This document shows positions 33,819 through 42,802 of a stretch of DNA of 64,000 nt, piece after piece. How positions within the stretch are numbered: the stretch's first letter is position 1; the number at the start of each line of letters is the position of its first letter. The stretch is taken from NCBI RefSeq assembly GCF_009762795.1, contig NZ_CP046400.1, positions 2,333,501 through 2,397,500 on the forward strand. The letters are read 5' to 3'. The notes beneath the pieces are model-generated. The model was not told the origin of the DNA. It ran no database searches and worked only from the letters and a program-made list of their open reading frames with translations. A program made the translations under genes and the position numbers. The DNA comes from Pseudodesulfovibrio cashew (GTDB lineage: Bacteria; Desulfobacterota; Desulfovibrionia; Desulfovibrionales; Desulfovibrionaceae).

Positions 33819-34793
33819 TTACCGGGCCGCGCCCTGCCAGATGTAGTAGAAGCCTGCCTTGGGCGGCAGGAGCATGTCTGCATCCACGCCGAGGAGATTC
33901 ATTTTTTCCGGGTCGGCGCTGGTCATGGGGTTGTAAGGGTTGTCGTCGGGATAGGTGTCCCGCCGGTAGGCCACGACCTGGGAATCCTTGGGCAGCCCGG
34001 CGAGCTGGCGGGCCTTGGCAAAGCCGTCCTGAATGTAGCCGATCTGGTCGATGAGCCCGACCTTGAGCGCCTGGTTGGCGGTGAACACGCGGGCGGTTCC
34101 GACCAGCTCCAGATTGGCGGACGAAAGCTTGCGGTGCTGCTGAACGAGGTTGACGAAGCGCGTGGCGTAGTCATCGATGATGTCCTGAAAGAGGGCGGTC
34201 TCCTCGGGAGTGGTCGGGCGGAAGGGCGAGCCCATGTCCTTGTCCCTTCCGGACTTGGAGACCTCCACGTCCACGCCGATCTTGCCCATCAGGCCGCTGA
34301 GCTTGGGCCGCATGAAGATCACGCCCACAGAGCCGGTGATGGTGGTCGGGTGGGCCACGATCCAGTCCGCGGGCAGGGAGGCGTAGTAACCGCCCGAGGC
34401 GGCCACATCGAACATGACCACCACGACCTTCTTGCCGGTGCGCTGCTTGAAGGCGGTGATCTCGTGATAGAGGATGTCCGAGGCCGTGACCGTGCCGCCG
34501 GGGGAGTCCACGGCCAGGACAACGCCTTTGACCGCCTCGTCCTCTTCGGCCAGACGCAGCGCGCTGACCAGTTCCTGCACCTGGCTCGGTGTGGGGCGGA
34601 GCAACCCTTCCTTGGGCTGGGACACGAGCATGCCCTGAAGGTGTATCAGGGCGAGTTTGCCTTCGCCGGTTCCTTCGACCACGAACTCCTTGAGCGGTTC
34701 CGTGGTGGGGGCGGCAAATATTTTGATCTTGGGCGCACAGCTGGGAAGAAGCAGGACGCACAGGGCCAGGGCAAAAAAGAGACGAAGACGCAT
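33819..34793 (-). CDS. sppA: SppA-like S49 signal peptide peptidase, lipoprotein-anchored
   Basis: 324 residues. The N-terminus is a lipoprotein signal with lipobox LPSC (Cys19). The S49 domain (about 85-250) has VDSPGGTVTASD, nucleophile Ser133 in AASGGYYAS, GSVGVIF, and Lys185 in SGRDKDMGSP, 52 residues after the serine as in the Bacillus enzyme. It degrades leftover signal peptides at the outer face of the inner membrane. The lipid anchor in place of a transmembrane helix is less common. Monocistronic. Confidence 0.9.
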   Translation of the reverse strand: MRLRLFFALALCVLLLPSCAPKIKIFAAPTTEPLKEFVVEGTGEGKLALIHLQGMLVSQPKEGLLRPTPSQVQELVSALRLAEEDEAVKGVVLAVDSPGGTVTASDILYHEITAFKQRTGKKVVVVMFDVAASGGYYASLPADWIVAHPTTITGSVGVIFMRPKLSGLMGKIGVDVEVSKSGRDKDMGSPFRPTTPEETALFQDIIDDYATRFVNLVQQHRKLSSANLELVGTARVFTANQALKVGLIDQIGYIQDGFAKARQLAGLPKDSQVVAYRRDTYPDDNPYNPMTSADPEKMNLLGVDADMLLPPKAGFYYIWQGAAR

Positions 34794-34894
34794 GGGACCT
34801 CCGGGATTGGTTGGCTAATGGGGGCAGGGTACGCGAGGCGTGGGTTTTTTTGAAGGGAAAAGGGACATCGGCGCGGGTTCGCGCCTTGGGCTTA

Positions 34895-36286
34895 TCAGCG
34901 TTTGTTCTTCGTGGGGATGCCCGCCAGGCCGAGGTGGCGGTAGATACTGGGAACGCTCAGGCCCGAGAGGCGGCTGGCCCGGGCGATGTCGAAGTCGCAG
35001 ATGTCCATGAGCTGTTGGAAATAGGCCTGGTCGCGCATGGCCTTGTAGTCCTGGTAGGACTGGATGGGGCCGTCAGTGGCCTGCGGCGTCCGTGGGGGTT
35101 GGCGTTTGGGCTTTGCCTGGTCAAGGTAGGAAACGCGGATATGTCCTGGCAGGTGCTTTGGGTAGATGGTCGGCTCCTTGCCTGCGGCGATGACCGCCGC
35201 CTCCATGACGTGTCCCAGTTCGCGCACGTTGCCGGGCCAGGCGTAGGCCGTGATGATCCTGGCGATCTGTTTGGAGAAGCCTTTTGCGGGCAGCCGGTAT
35301 CGGTCGCAGGCCTTGCGGGCGAAGTGCTCGGCCAGGAGCATGACGTCCTCGCCGCGCGCAGATAGCGGGGGGAGCTGAATTTCCAGGGTGCGGAGGCGGA
35401 AGAGGAGGTCGCTGCGGAAAGTCCCGGCCCGGGTCATGGCCTCCAGGTCGCGGTTGGTGGCGGCCACAAGGCGGAAGTCGCTGCCCTGTTCCCTGGCCGA
35501 TCCCACCGGGCGGAAGCGGTGCTCCTGGAGCACGCGCAGAAAGGATTTTTGCAGAGAGGGCGGGAGTTCGCCGATTTCGTCCAGGAACAGGGTGCCGCCG
35601 TCGGCTTCGGCCACCAGACCCCGGTGGTCGGAGTGCGCCCCGGTGAAGGCGCCCTTGACGTGCCCGTAGAGTACGCTCTCCAGCAGGCTCTCGGTCAGGT
35701 TGGAGCAGTCCACCACCACGAAGGCGTTGTTGTGGCGGGTGCTGTTGTTATGAATGGCTTGGGCGGTCAGTTCCTTGCCCACGCCGGTTTCGCCCAGGAT
35801 GAGGACGCTGGCTTCGCTTTCGGCGGCCCGGGCCATGAGTCCCTTGGCTCGCTCCATGGCAGGGGAATCGCCGATGAGCCCGCCGTCGTCGAAGGCGCGG
35901 GGCGGTTCATAGGCCGCGCTCTTATCCCGCCGGTAGCCCAGGGCGCTTTCCAGGGATTTCCTGAGGGTGGTCGGAGTCGCCGGTTTCTGAATGTAGTCCC
36001 AGGCTCCACTGGTCAGGGTCTCCTGCGCGCCGAAGTTGTCCTTGAGGCCGGTCAGGACGATGACCTCCGGGTTGCCGGGGGCCGCGCAGAGGGTGTTGAT
36101 GGCGGTCCGTCCGTCCCCGTCCGGCAGGCTGAGGTCCAGGTAGACCACGTCCATGCCCTCGGTGGCCCGGCGGATGCCCGAGGCGAGCCCTTCCGCCGTG
36201 GCCACTTCGTGTCCCTGGTCGGTGAAACAGCGCGAGAGGGAGCTGCGGATGAGCTCGTCGTCGTCGATGATCAGGATGCGGGCCAT
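34895..36286 (-). CDS. NtrC-family sigma-54 response regulator
   Basis: 463 residues. The receiver domain has IIDDDE and phospho-acceptor Asp51 (VYLDLSLPDGDG), Thr in VLTGLKD and Lys in IQKPATP. AAA+ domain (about 135-370): Walker A GETGVGKE, full GAFTGA loop, GGTLFLDEIGELP. The C-terminus is a Fis-type helix-turn-helix (DIARASRLSGLSVPSIYRHL). It lies 9 bases after a hybrid kinase gene on the same strand, so the two form a two-component pair. The closest plausible target is the -24/-12 promoter at 38447 in front of the divergent catabolic operon. Confidence 0.95.
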   Translation of the reverse strand: MARILIIDDDELIRSSLSRCFTDQGHEVATAEGLASGIRRATEGMDVVYLDLSLPDGDGRTAINTLCAAPGNPEVIVLTGLKDNFGAQETLTSGAWDYIQKPATPTTLRKSLESALGYRRDKSAAYEPPRAFDDGGLIGDSPAMERAKGLMARAAESEASVLILGETGVGKELTAQAIHNNSTRHNNAFVVVDCSNLTESLLESVLYGHVKGAFTGAHSDHRGLVAEADGGTLFLDEIGELPPSLQKSFLRVLQEHRFRPVGSAREQGSDFRLVAATNRDLEAMTRAGTFRSDLLFRLRTLEIQLPPLSARGEDVMLLAEHFARKACDRYRLPAKGFSKQIARIITAYAWPGNVRELGHVMEAAVIAAGKEPTIYPKHLPGHIRVSYLDQAKPKRQPPRTPQATDGPIQSYQDYKAMRDQAYFQQLMDICDFDIARASRLSGLSVPSIYRHLGLAGIPTKNKR

Positions 36287-36295
36287 TCTTCCTTC

Positions 36296-38164
36296 CTAGG
36301 CGCAGTAACGGGCTACGTTTTCCACCAGCATGCGCGGTGACATGGGTTTCATGACGAATCCGGCCACGCCGATTTCTCCGGCCTGAACCTCAAGGCTGGG
36401 GGCCACATGTCCGGTGCAGATGACGATCTTGGCCTCCCCGTCGTTTTCCAGAATGCGGGAGGCCATCTCCATGCCGGTCATGCCCGGCATGGACTGGTCG
36501 GTGAGCACCAGGTCGAACAGCCCCCTGGCGCGGAAATATTCCTTGAGTCCCTCGGCCCCGTTGTCCGCCGTGAAGACCTCGTACCCGGCGTCACGCAGCA
36601 CCCGCTGCATGGCCTGGAGCGCTCCGGAGTCGTCGTCCACCAGGAGCAGACGGCCTGTGGCGCGCGAGGACGGGCGGGCCTCTTCGGTCAGCGTCTTGGT
36701 CTCCGGCGTTTCGCAGCAGGGAAAATAGACGGTGAAAGTGGTGCCTTTGCCCGGAGTGGAGTCCACATGGATGGACCCGCCGTTGCAGCTTGCGATGGCG
36801 TGAACAACGGCCAGTCCCATGCCGGTCCCGCCGCTTTTTTTCTTGCTGGTATAGAAGGGTTCGAAAATTCGCTCGGTGATGCCGGGGTCGATGCCGTGGC
36901 CGGTGTCGGAGACCGTCACCACCACGTGGTCGCCCAACCGCAGGCCGGAGTGGGGGGCGTTTTTTTGCGATTCCAGGTGGAGGTTGTCCAGGCGGACCGA
37001 CAGGGTGCCGCCGTTCGGCATGGCCTGGACAGCGTTGCGGCAGAGGTTGAGCAGGATCTGCTGGATCTGGGCCGGGTTTGCCAGGACCCTGTCCCGCTCG
37101 GCGAGACAGTCCACCTCCAATGAGACGTGTTCCGGCAGCGACGCCTGGAGCAGAGCCAGGTTTTCCTTGGCCAGGGGGGCCAGGTGCAGTGGAGAGCGTG
37201 TGACCTCCTGTTGGCGGCTGTACTCCAGGACCTGCTCCACCAGGTCCGCCGCCTTGTACGCGGCCTTGAGCGCCTCGGCCAGTGGGGTGTCCATCTCGCT
37301 GCCCGACATCTTTCCCAGGGCGTAATCTATATTGAAGATGATCGGGACCAGGTTGTTGTTCAGGTCGTGGGCGATGCCGCCGGCCAGCACGCCGATGGCC
37401 CGCATCTTCTGGGCCTGAAACAGCTCCCGCTCAACGCGTTTGAGCTCGGTGATGTCCACACCCAGCTCCATGACCAGGGGCTCGCCGTATTCGTCCTCGA
37501 AGGGGTAGTCGTAGATGCGGAAGGTTCGCCCGGCCTCGTCGGTGAACTGCCAGTCCACGGGCTCCCCCGTGTCGAAGACCCGGAAGGTGGGGCAGTGCGG
37601 GCAGGGATCGCTTCGCCCACCGAACACCTCGTAGCATTTGCGCCCGTTGGTTTCCCCATAGAAGGCCAGGGTCTTCTTGTTGGCGTAGGCCACGGAGTAG
37701 TCGCGCCGCTGCATGTACACGAACACGGGCAGCTCGTTGATGACGTCGAAAAAGACCTTGCGGTCATGGGCCCGGCGCATCTCGATCTGGCGGCGCAGCA
37801 TACGTTCCTCGCGCAGGGCCTTTTCCAGTGGTGTCGTATCCGGCAGGGCTATCTCCACCATGACTTGCCCCTGTTCCCGCAGGGGAATGATGCGGCATTC
37901 CTTCGGGATCTCGGAGGGTGCGGCGTGGATCGGAAAGTCGAATTCCGTTGCCGTCTCGCTTACTTCCTTGAGTGCCATGTCCAGCGCCGACAGCAGGTAG
38001 GCGGGCAGAGGCAGGTCATCCAGTCGCCTTCCCTCGGCAAAGGGAGCGTCGGGCGGCAACAGGCGGCTGAAAGCGTTGTTGGCGTAGAGAACCATGGCGC
38101 TGTCATCCAACAGGGCCAGGGCGTTCCGACAGCCTTGGGCATAGGATCTGAAAAGAGATGGCAT
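36296..38164 (-). CDS. hybrid histidine kinase with PAS domains and C-terminal receiver
   Basis: 622 residues, no membrane helix, so cytosolic. Two PAS-like regions (about 10-130 and 150-260); the second includes a GRSDPCPHCPTFRV cysteine loop. The DHp box is GIAHDLNNNLVPII, the H-D-L-N-N type seen in NtrB-like kinases. The ATPase domain has NLCRNAVQAM, DTGHGIDPG and GGTGMGLAVVH. The C-terminal receiver (about 500-620) carries LLVDDDSGAL and the acceptor Asp in LTDQSMPGM. It should phosphorylate the adjacent NtrC-type regulator in response to a cytosolic signal. Confidence 0.93.
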   Translation of the reverse strand: MPSLFRSYAQGCRNALALLDDSAMVLYANNAFSRLLPPDAPFAEGRRLDDLPLPAYLLSALDMALKEVSETATEFDFPIHAAPSEIPKECRIIPLREQGQVMVEIALPDTTPLEKALREERMLRRQIEMRRAHDRKVFFDVINELPVFVYMQRRDYSVAYANKKTLAFYGETNGRKCYEVFGGRSDPCPHCPTFRVFDTGEPVDWQFTDEAGRTFRIYDYPFEDEYGEPLVMELGVDITELKRVERELFQAQKMRAIGVLAGGIAHDLNNNLVPIIFNIDYALGKMSGSEMDTPLAEALKAAYKAADLVEQVLEYSRQQEVTRSPLHLAPLAKENLALLQASLPEHVSLEVDCLAERDRVLANPAQIQQILLNLCRNAVQAMPNGGTLSVRLDNLHLESQKNAPHSGLRLGDHVVVTVSDTGHGIDPGITERIFEPFYTSKKKSGGTGMGLAVVHAIASCNGGSIHVDSTPGKGTTFTVYFPCCETPETKTLTEEARPSSRATGRLLLVDDDSGALQAMQRVLRDAGYEVFTADNGAEGLKEYFRARGLFDLVLTDQSMPGMTGMEMASRILENDGEAKIVICTGHVAPSLEVQAGEIGVAGFVMKPMSPRMLVENVARYCA

Positions 38165-38446
38165 ATTGCTTTGCTGATGAATTTACAAATTTCTACATTT
38201 ATTGATCATTAGTGAGGTTACTCCAAGGAGATTGAATTGGCAAATTCTGAATAATGCACAATAATATACTGTAAATATTAATTAAATATGCAAACTAAAG
38301 GCAAGGAGTTGATTCTATTATTTAATAAAATAATTCTTAAATATAATAAATAAGAAGGCGATTAGGCCGGAATTGGTTGATAGGAGTACACAGAATAATT
38401 TTATATTATATTAAAATAAAAGCATTTTTTGTGATTTGGTCATGTG
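38165..38446. other. very AT-rich divergent promoter region
   Basis: About 280 bases, strikingly AT-rich within a GC-rich chromosome (for example ATATTAATTAAATATG near 38275). It lies between the kinase start and the -24/-12 promoter, where activator sites and an IHF-type bend would be expected. No gene is seen. Confidence 0.55.
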
Positions 38447-38462
38447 TGGCACGGCGATTGTA
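38447..38462 (+). promoter_or_regulatory. sigma-54 (-24/-12) promoter of the catabolic operon
   Basis: TGGCACGGCGATTGTA: a perfect TGGCACG -24 box and, at the right distance, TTGT in place of TTGC at -12. It lies 89 bases before the first gene and next to a sigma-54 activator gene. Confidence 0.7.
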
Positions 38463-38550
38463 GATAGGGGCTGATGACATTGATGAAAAACGTTCCGTCT
38501 GATCGGGGCGTGTGATGGTCACCGAATGACAAAACATGGGGAATGTACCG

Positions 38551-39927
38551 ATGAGCCTGCCGCAAATACCCTCAATCGACAGCATCAAGAAACAAATTCG
38601 CGATAACGACATCCATTTCGTCCGTTTTGAGCAAGCGGACCTGTATGGTGTGTCCCGAAGCAAGACCGTTCCGGTCGGCTGCTTCATGGACTACATCGAA
38701 AACGGACTGAACTTCTATGGCGGCCTGCTCGGCCTCGACATCCAGTCCATGGTCCCCTCCGGGACCGGGTACGCGGAAGAGGTTCAGTACGAAGACCACT
38801 GCACCGTGCCGGATCTTTCGACCTTCAAGGTCCTGCCCTGGGTGCCCAACACCGCAAACATCACCGTCGATCCCTACTGGTACGACGGACGCCCGGCCAT
38901 GGCCTCGCCGCGCCTGCTGCTTAAGAAGATAATCGATGAGTTCGATTCCATGGGCTACATCTGCCGCCTGGGCTACGAGTTCGAGTTCTATGTGTTGGAC
39001 AAGGAGACAAAGAAGCCGGTTTACGACGGCCAGCCCATTTTCGTCACCCTGAAGAACAACTTCGACATCGAGTACACCTACGACCTGATGCGCAAGATGG
39101 ACCAGGCCGGGGTGCGGATCATCACCCAGAACTCCGAGCACGGACCGGGTCAGCAGGAGATCAATCTCTACTATCAGGATGGTCTGGCCGCCGCCGACAC
39201 CGCCTTCCTCTACAAGATGGGCGCCAAGGAGATTTCCCTCCAGCACGGCTACATCGCCACCTGGCTGACCAAGCCGTTCATCAACTCCAGCGCGTCCGGC
39301 TCCCATTTTCACATCTCCCTCATCGACAAGAAGACCGGGAAGAACGCCTTCAACGACCCCGATGCCGAATACGGCCTGTCCGACCTGGCCAAGAATTTCC
39401 TGGCCGGCCTGCTCAAGCACGCCAAGGCCAACACGATTTTCACGGCGCCGACTGTCAACTGCTACAAGCGCTATCGGGTCAACTCCTTTGCCCCGCATAC
39501 CGCCACCTGGGGCATGGAGAACCGCACCGTGGGAATCCGCCTGAAGGGCTGCCGCGGCGAGGCCACTCATTTCGAGAACCGGCTGGCATGCGGCGGGGCT
39601 AACCCCTACCTGCTGGCCCTGTCCACCCTGGCTGCCGGGCTGGAGGGCATCAAGTCTCAGCCGGACCTTGCCGCGCCCGTGGAGGACATCGCCTACGAAC
39701 GCGACGACCTGCCCCGCCTGCCGTTCACCCTGGACGAGGCTATCGAAGCCTTCGAGGCGGACACCGATCTGCACTCCGTGCTCGACCCCGAGTTCATCAA
39801 GCTGGTCCTGGCCGTGAAGAAATTCGAGGTGGAGACCGCCAAGGCCCAGTTCAAGGACTATGGCACCCCCGCCTTCAACGACCGCGTCGATCCGTGGGAG
39901 TGGGACTACTACATGGAACTGATTTAG
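38551..39927 (+). CDS. glutamine-synthetase-family ligase (gamma-glutamyl-amine synthetase-like)
   Basis: 458 residues from the ATG at 38551 (GGGGA upstream); an ATG at 38536 is possible. GS-family signatures: LGYEFEFYVLD with metal-binding Glu, EHGPGQQEI, SASGSHFHISL and MENRTVGIRL with catalytic Arg, then FENRLACGGANPYL. The N-terminal beta-grasp part is short, as in PuuA-type ligases, and there is no adenylylation-site tyrosine motif. Rather than making glutamine it probably joins glutamate to an amine with ATP. First gene of a sigma-54-controlled operon with a transporter and an oxidoreductase-GATase. Confidence 0.85.
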   Translation: MSLPQIPSIDSIKKQIRDNDIHFVRFEQADLYGVSRSKTVPVGCFMDYIENGLNFYGGLLGLDIQSMVPSGTGYAEEVQYEDHCTVPDLSTFKVLPWVPNTANITVDPYWYDGRPAMASPRLLLKKIIDEFDSMGYICRLGYEFEFYVLDKETKKPVYDGQPIFVTLKNNFDIEYTYDLMRKMDQAGVRIITQNSEHGPGQQEINLYYQDGLAAADTAFLYKMGAKEISLQHGYIATWLTKPFINSSASGSHFHISLIDKKTGKNAFNDPDAEYGLSDLAKNFLAGLLKHAKANTIFTAPTVNCYKRYRVNSFAPHTATWGMENRTVGIRLKGCRGEATHFENRLACGGANPYLLALSTLAAGLEGIKSQPDLAAPVEDIAYERDDLPRLPFTLDEAIEAFEADTDLHSVLDPEFIKLVLAVKKFEVETAKAQFKDYGTPAFNDRVDPWEWDYYMELI

Positions 39928-40010
39928 GCACGGTACCTCCGAGCCGGGAAGGGGGCGGGAGCTTGGCTGCCGTCTCCTTCCCGCACGAGTTCACGCAAGG
40001 ATACAAGAAC

Positions 40011-41108
40011 ATGAGCACCATTCCAGTTATTCAGCTGTCCGGCACCTCCTATGAGATGGGCCGCATTCACGGCGAGGCCCTCGCGGACCAGATTGCCGAG
40101 TTCGTTGCTACCGTCACCGAGGTGCATCAGGCCAACAACGCCTCCCTCAGGGTGGCCAAGGACGCGCTGGAAACCTTCTGCAACAAGAATCTGGGCTTTC
40201 TGGAGAAGTTTTCCCCGGAGCTGGTCGAGGAGATGCGCGGCATCGCCGATGGTGCCGGGGTTTCCTTCAAGGAAATCCTCTACCTCAATTCCTTTTTGGA
40301 ACTTGAGGATCTGCGCGCTCCCGGCGTGGGGGCGAAGGTCCTGCCCGACTCCCTGTGGGGCTGCACCACTTTCAACGTCACCCCCGAAGCCGGGGAAGGC
40401 GGACGCGCCTACATCGGACAGACCTACGACATGGAGAAGTACTACGAAAAATTTCTCTGCCTGCTGCGCATCGCGCCCGAGAACGGCCCGGCGGCGCTCG
40501 TTATCTCCTTTGCGGGCATCGTCGGGCTGGTCGGCCTGAACACCGCAGGCGTGGGTGCGGTGATCAACAAAGTTACGGCCACCGACGCCCGCCCCGGCGT
40601 GATCTATCCCTTCATCATGCGCAAGGCCCTCGGCTCTGAACGCATCGGTGACGCACTGGGCGCGGCTATCTTTTCGCCCCGCGCCTCGGGCATCAACTAC
40701 CAGTTTGCCGGAAGCGGGGTCGCCTTCTGCGCCGAGACCTCCGCGACCTATTACCAACTGCTGGAGATCGACGGGGCCATTGCCCACACCAACCACTTCG
40801 TGGGGCGGGACATGCGCGGCTTCGAGACGCCCAACTGGCTGAGCCACGGCGGGTCCATGGTCCGCAAGCAGGTGGCCGACAAGTTTTTGAAGAGCAACGC
40901 CGGGTCGTTGAATCCGGAGAAGCTCAAGGAGTTGACCCGCGACCACACCAACCACCCCCGTTGCATCTGCGCGCACGGATTTCCGGGCGAGGACCCGAAG
41001 ACCGCCTTTCACACCGTGTTCGCGGTGATCATGGATCCGGAGGCCGGGTGGATGGAGCTGTGCAAGGGCAACCCCTGCGAAAACGGATATGAGCGCCACT
41101 GCCTCTAG
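40011..41108 (+). CDS. C45-family N-terminal-nucleophile amidohydrolase/acyltransferase
   Basis: 365 residues from the ATG at 40011. The order YEMGRIHGEALADQI near the start, EMRGIADGAGVSFKEILYLN, then GCTTFNV with candidate nucleophile Cys118, and AYIGQTYDM is that of the acyl-CoA:6-aminopenicillanate acyltransferase family. Such proteins cleave themselves before the cysteine to expose the nucleophile, then cut or form amide bonds. There is no signal peptide, so it works in the cytosol on an intermediate of the pathway. It follows the ligase gene by 83 bases. Confidence 0.85.
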   Translation: MSTIPVIQLSGTSYEMGRIHGEALADQIAEFVATVTEVHQANNASLRVAKDALETFCNKNLGFLEKFSPELVEEMRGIADGAGVSFKEILYLNSFLELEDLRAPGVGAKVLPDSLWGCTTFNVTPEAGEGGRAYIGQTYDMEKYYEKFLCLLRIAPENGPAALVISFAGIVGLVGLNTAGVGAVINKVTATDARPGVIYPFIMRKALGSERIGDALGAAIFSPRASGINYQFAGSGVAFCAETSATYYQLLEIDGAIAHTNHFVGRDMRGFETPNWLSHGGSMVRKQVADKFLKSNAGSLNPEKLKELTRDHTNHPRCICAHGFPGEDPKTAFHTVFAVIMDPEAGWMELCKGNPCENGYERHCL

Positions 41109-41170
41109 TGGCGGCTGAGATACAGGGTAGCTTGTTGAAATTTTAAACAATTTAATACGAGAGGTGAGAG

Positions 41171-42739
41171 ATGAAAACCAAGGACAACATGGTTGAGAAA
41201 ACCCTGAAAGAGTACGATGCCGGCGGGCTGACCCGCCGCTCCTTCCTGAAGCGCATGGGCGCGCTGGGCGTTGCCGCTGCCGTGGCCAACGCCGTGGCCA
41301 TCTCGCCCCTGGGCGCTCTGGAGGCCTGGGCCTCCATTCAGGGCCCCGAGGAGCGTGCCTGGGAACTGGCCAAGGTCGCTGCGGCCAAGGCCAAGAAGAA
41401 GACCCTGACCCTGCTCATTCCCACCGGTTCCATCGGCAACATGACCCCCTACGTGGACAAGTGGAAAAACGAGCTGGGCATCACCCTCGAGTTCATTGAG
41501 GAGCCCGACGAGGTCATCCACACCAAGGGCATGCAGGAAGCCGTGGCCAAGACCGGCCGCTACGACGTGATGATGCCCACCGCCATGTCCTACCCGGACT
41601 GGATCGACTCCGGCGTCATCTACGACCTGACCGACTGGACCGAGAAGTACGATCCCGAGCTGTTCAACAAGGACTACGGCGTTGTCTTCCCGGCCAGCCA
41701 CCATGCCCAGCTTTACAACGGGCGCGTGGCCGGTCTGCTCAACGACGGCGACCAGATCACCCTGCTGTGCCGCAAGGATTATCTTGAGGATTCCGCCAAG
41801 GCCAAGGCCTTCGAGGACAAGTTCGGCCGCAAGCTCGCCGTTCCCGACACCTGGAAGGAATACTATGAGCTCGCCTCCTTCATGCATGACCCGGCCAACG
41901 GTTTTTACGGCTCTCTGGAGTACCGCTCCCCGTATTACGTCAAGTGGATGTTCATGCAGCGGCTCGTGTCCAAGGGCATGCTCTATTTCGACGGCGAGAT
42001 GAACCCGACCTTCAACTCCGACGAAGGCGTCGAGGCCCTGGAAGACATGCTCGCCATGAACGAGTTCCTGCACCCGGACGCCTTCTCCTTCACCTGGTCC
42101 TCCAACTACAACGCCTTCGGTCGCGGCGAAGGTTTCATGAACATCGTCTGGCCCTCGGGCTTCAAGTACTCCAAAGCCCCGTCCACCGGTCCGGCCACCA
42201 CCGGCAACATCGCCGCCACGGTCATGCCCGCCGACTATACCAAGGACGGCACCAAGATCTACGCGGGCCTGTTCTGCTGGGGTTACGGCTACGCGGTCTC
42301 CAAGTACTCCGAGAATCCGGAGCTCTCCTACGCCTACGCGCAGTGGATGACCTCCCCGACCATCGGCGCGGACGCCATCCCGTACCTGGGCGGCTACTCC
42401 GATCCGTACCGCGTCAACCATATGCTCAAGCCCACCAAGCGGCTGCTGGACACCTACTCCCCCGAGTACCTCCAGACCCTGTACGATAACATGGTCAACA
42501 CCGTGCCCGACTTCTGCCTGCCCGGCGGCTTCGAGTACCAGGACGCCCTGGACAAGGAAGTGCATGCCTGCATGACCGGCTCCAAGAAGCCCAAGGAGGC
42601 GCTGGACCGCGCCGCGCACAAGTTCGAGCGCATCACACGCCGCATCGGCAAGGATAAGGTCAAGAAGTCCTGGCTGTCCCTGGCCAAGAACCTGGCCGAG
42701 CCCATCAAGAAGGCCACCGGCGCCGATCAGTGGAAATAA
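41171..42739 (+). CDS. Tat-exported ABC transporter solute-binding protein
   Basis: 522 residues. A twin-arginine signal (LTRRSFLKRMG at about 20-30) is followed by a hydrophobic stretch and cleavage near AWA. The mature protein is a large family-1 type binding protein: KTLTLLIPTGS, NELGITLEFIEEPDEV, RYDVMMPTAM, a GRGEGFMNIVWPSG region and KYSENPELSYAYAQWM. Its size and its two permeases plus two ATPases recall the rhizobial glycerol importer GlpSTPQV. Tat export implies folding or cofactor binding before export. Ligand unknown. Confidence 0.9.
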   Translation: MKTKDNMVEKTLKEYDAGGLTRRSFLKRMGALGVAAAVANAVAISPLGALEAWASIQGPEERAWELAKVAAAKAKKKTLTLLIPTGSIGNMTPYVDKWKNELGITLEFIEEPDEVIHTKGMQEAVAKTGRYDVMMPTAMSYPDWIDSGVIYDLTDWTEKYDPELFNKDYGVVFPASHHAQLYNGRVAGLLNDGDQITLLCRKDYLEDSAKAKAFEDKFGRKLAVPDTWKEYYELASFMHDPANGFYGSLEYRSPYYVKWMFMQRLVSKGMLYFDGEMNPTFNSDEGVEALEDMLAMNEFLHPDAFSFTWSSNYNAFGRGEGFMNIVWPSGFKYSKAPSTGPATTGNIAATVMPADYTKDGTKIYAGLFCWGYGYAVSKYSENPELSYAYAQWMTSPTIGADAIPYLGGYSDPYRVNHMLKPTKRLLDTYSPEYLQTLYDNMVNTVPDFCLPGGFEYQDALDKEVHACMTGSKKPKEALDRAAHKFERITRRIGKDKVKKSWLSLAKNLAEPIKKATGADQWK

Positions 42740-42802
42740 CCTACGCATAACCAACCTGAGCCGGTCCGGGGCGGACGCCCCGGACCGGCGGGGATTTATA
42801 TC

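Noticed and set aside
38551-39927. Ordinary GlnA glutamine synthetase
   Set aside because: Operon context with transporter and hydrolases, and no visible adenylylation-site motif; fits gamma-glutamyl-amine ligases better.
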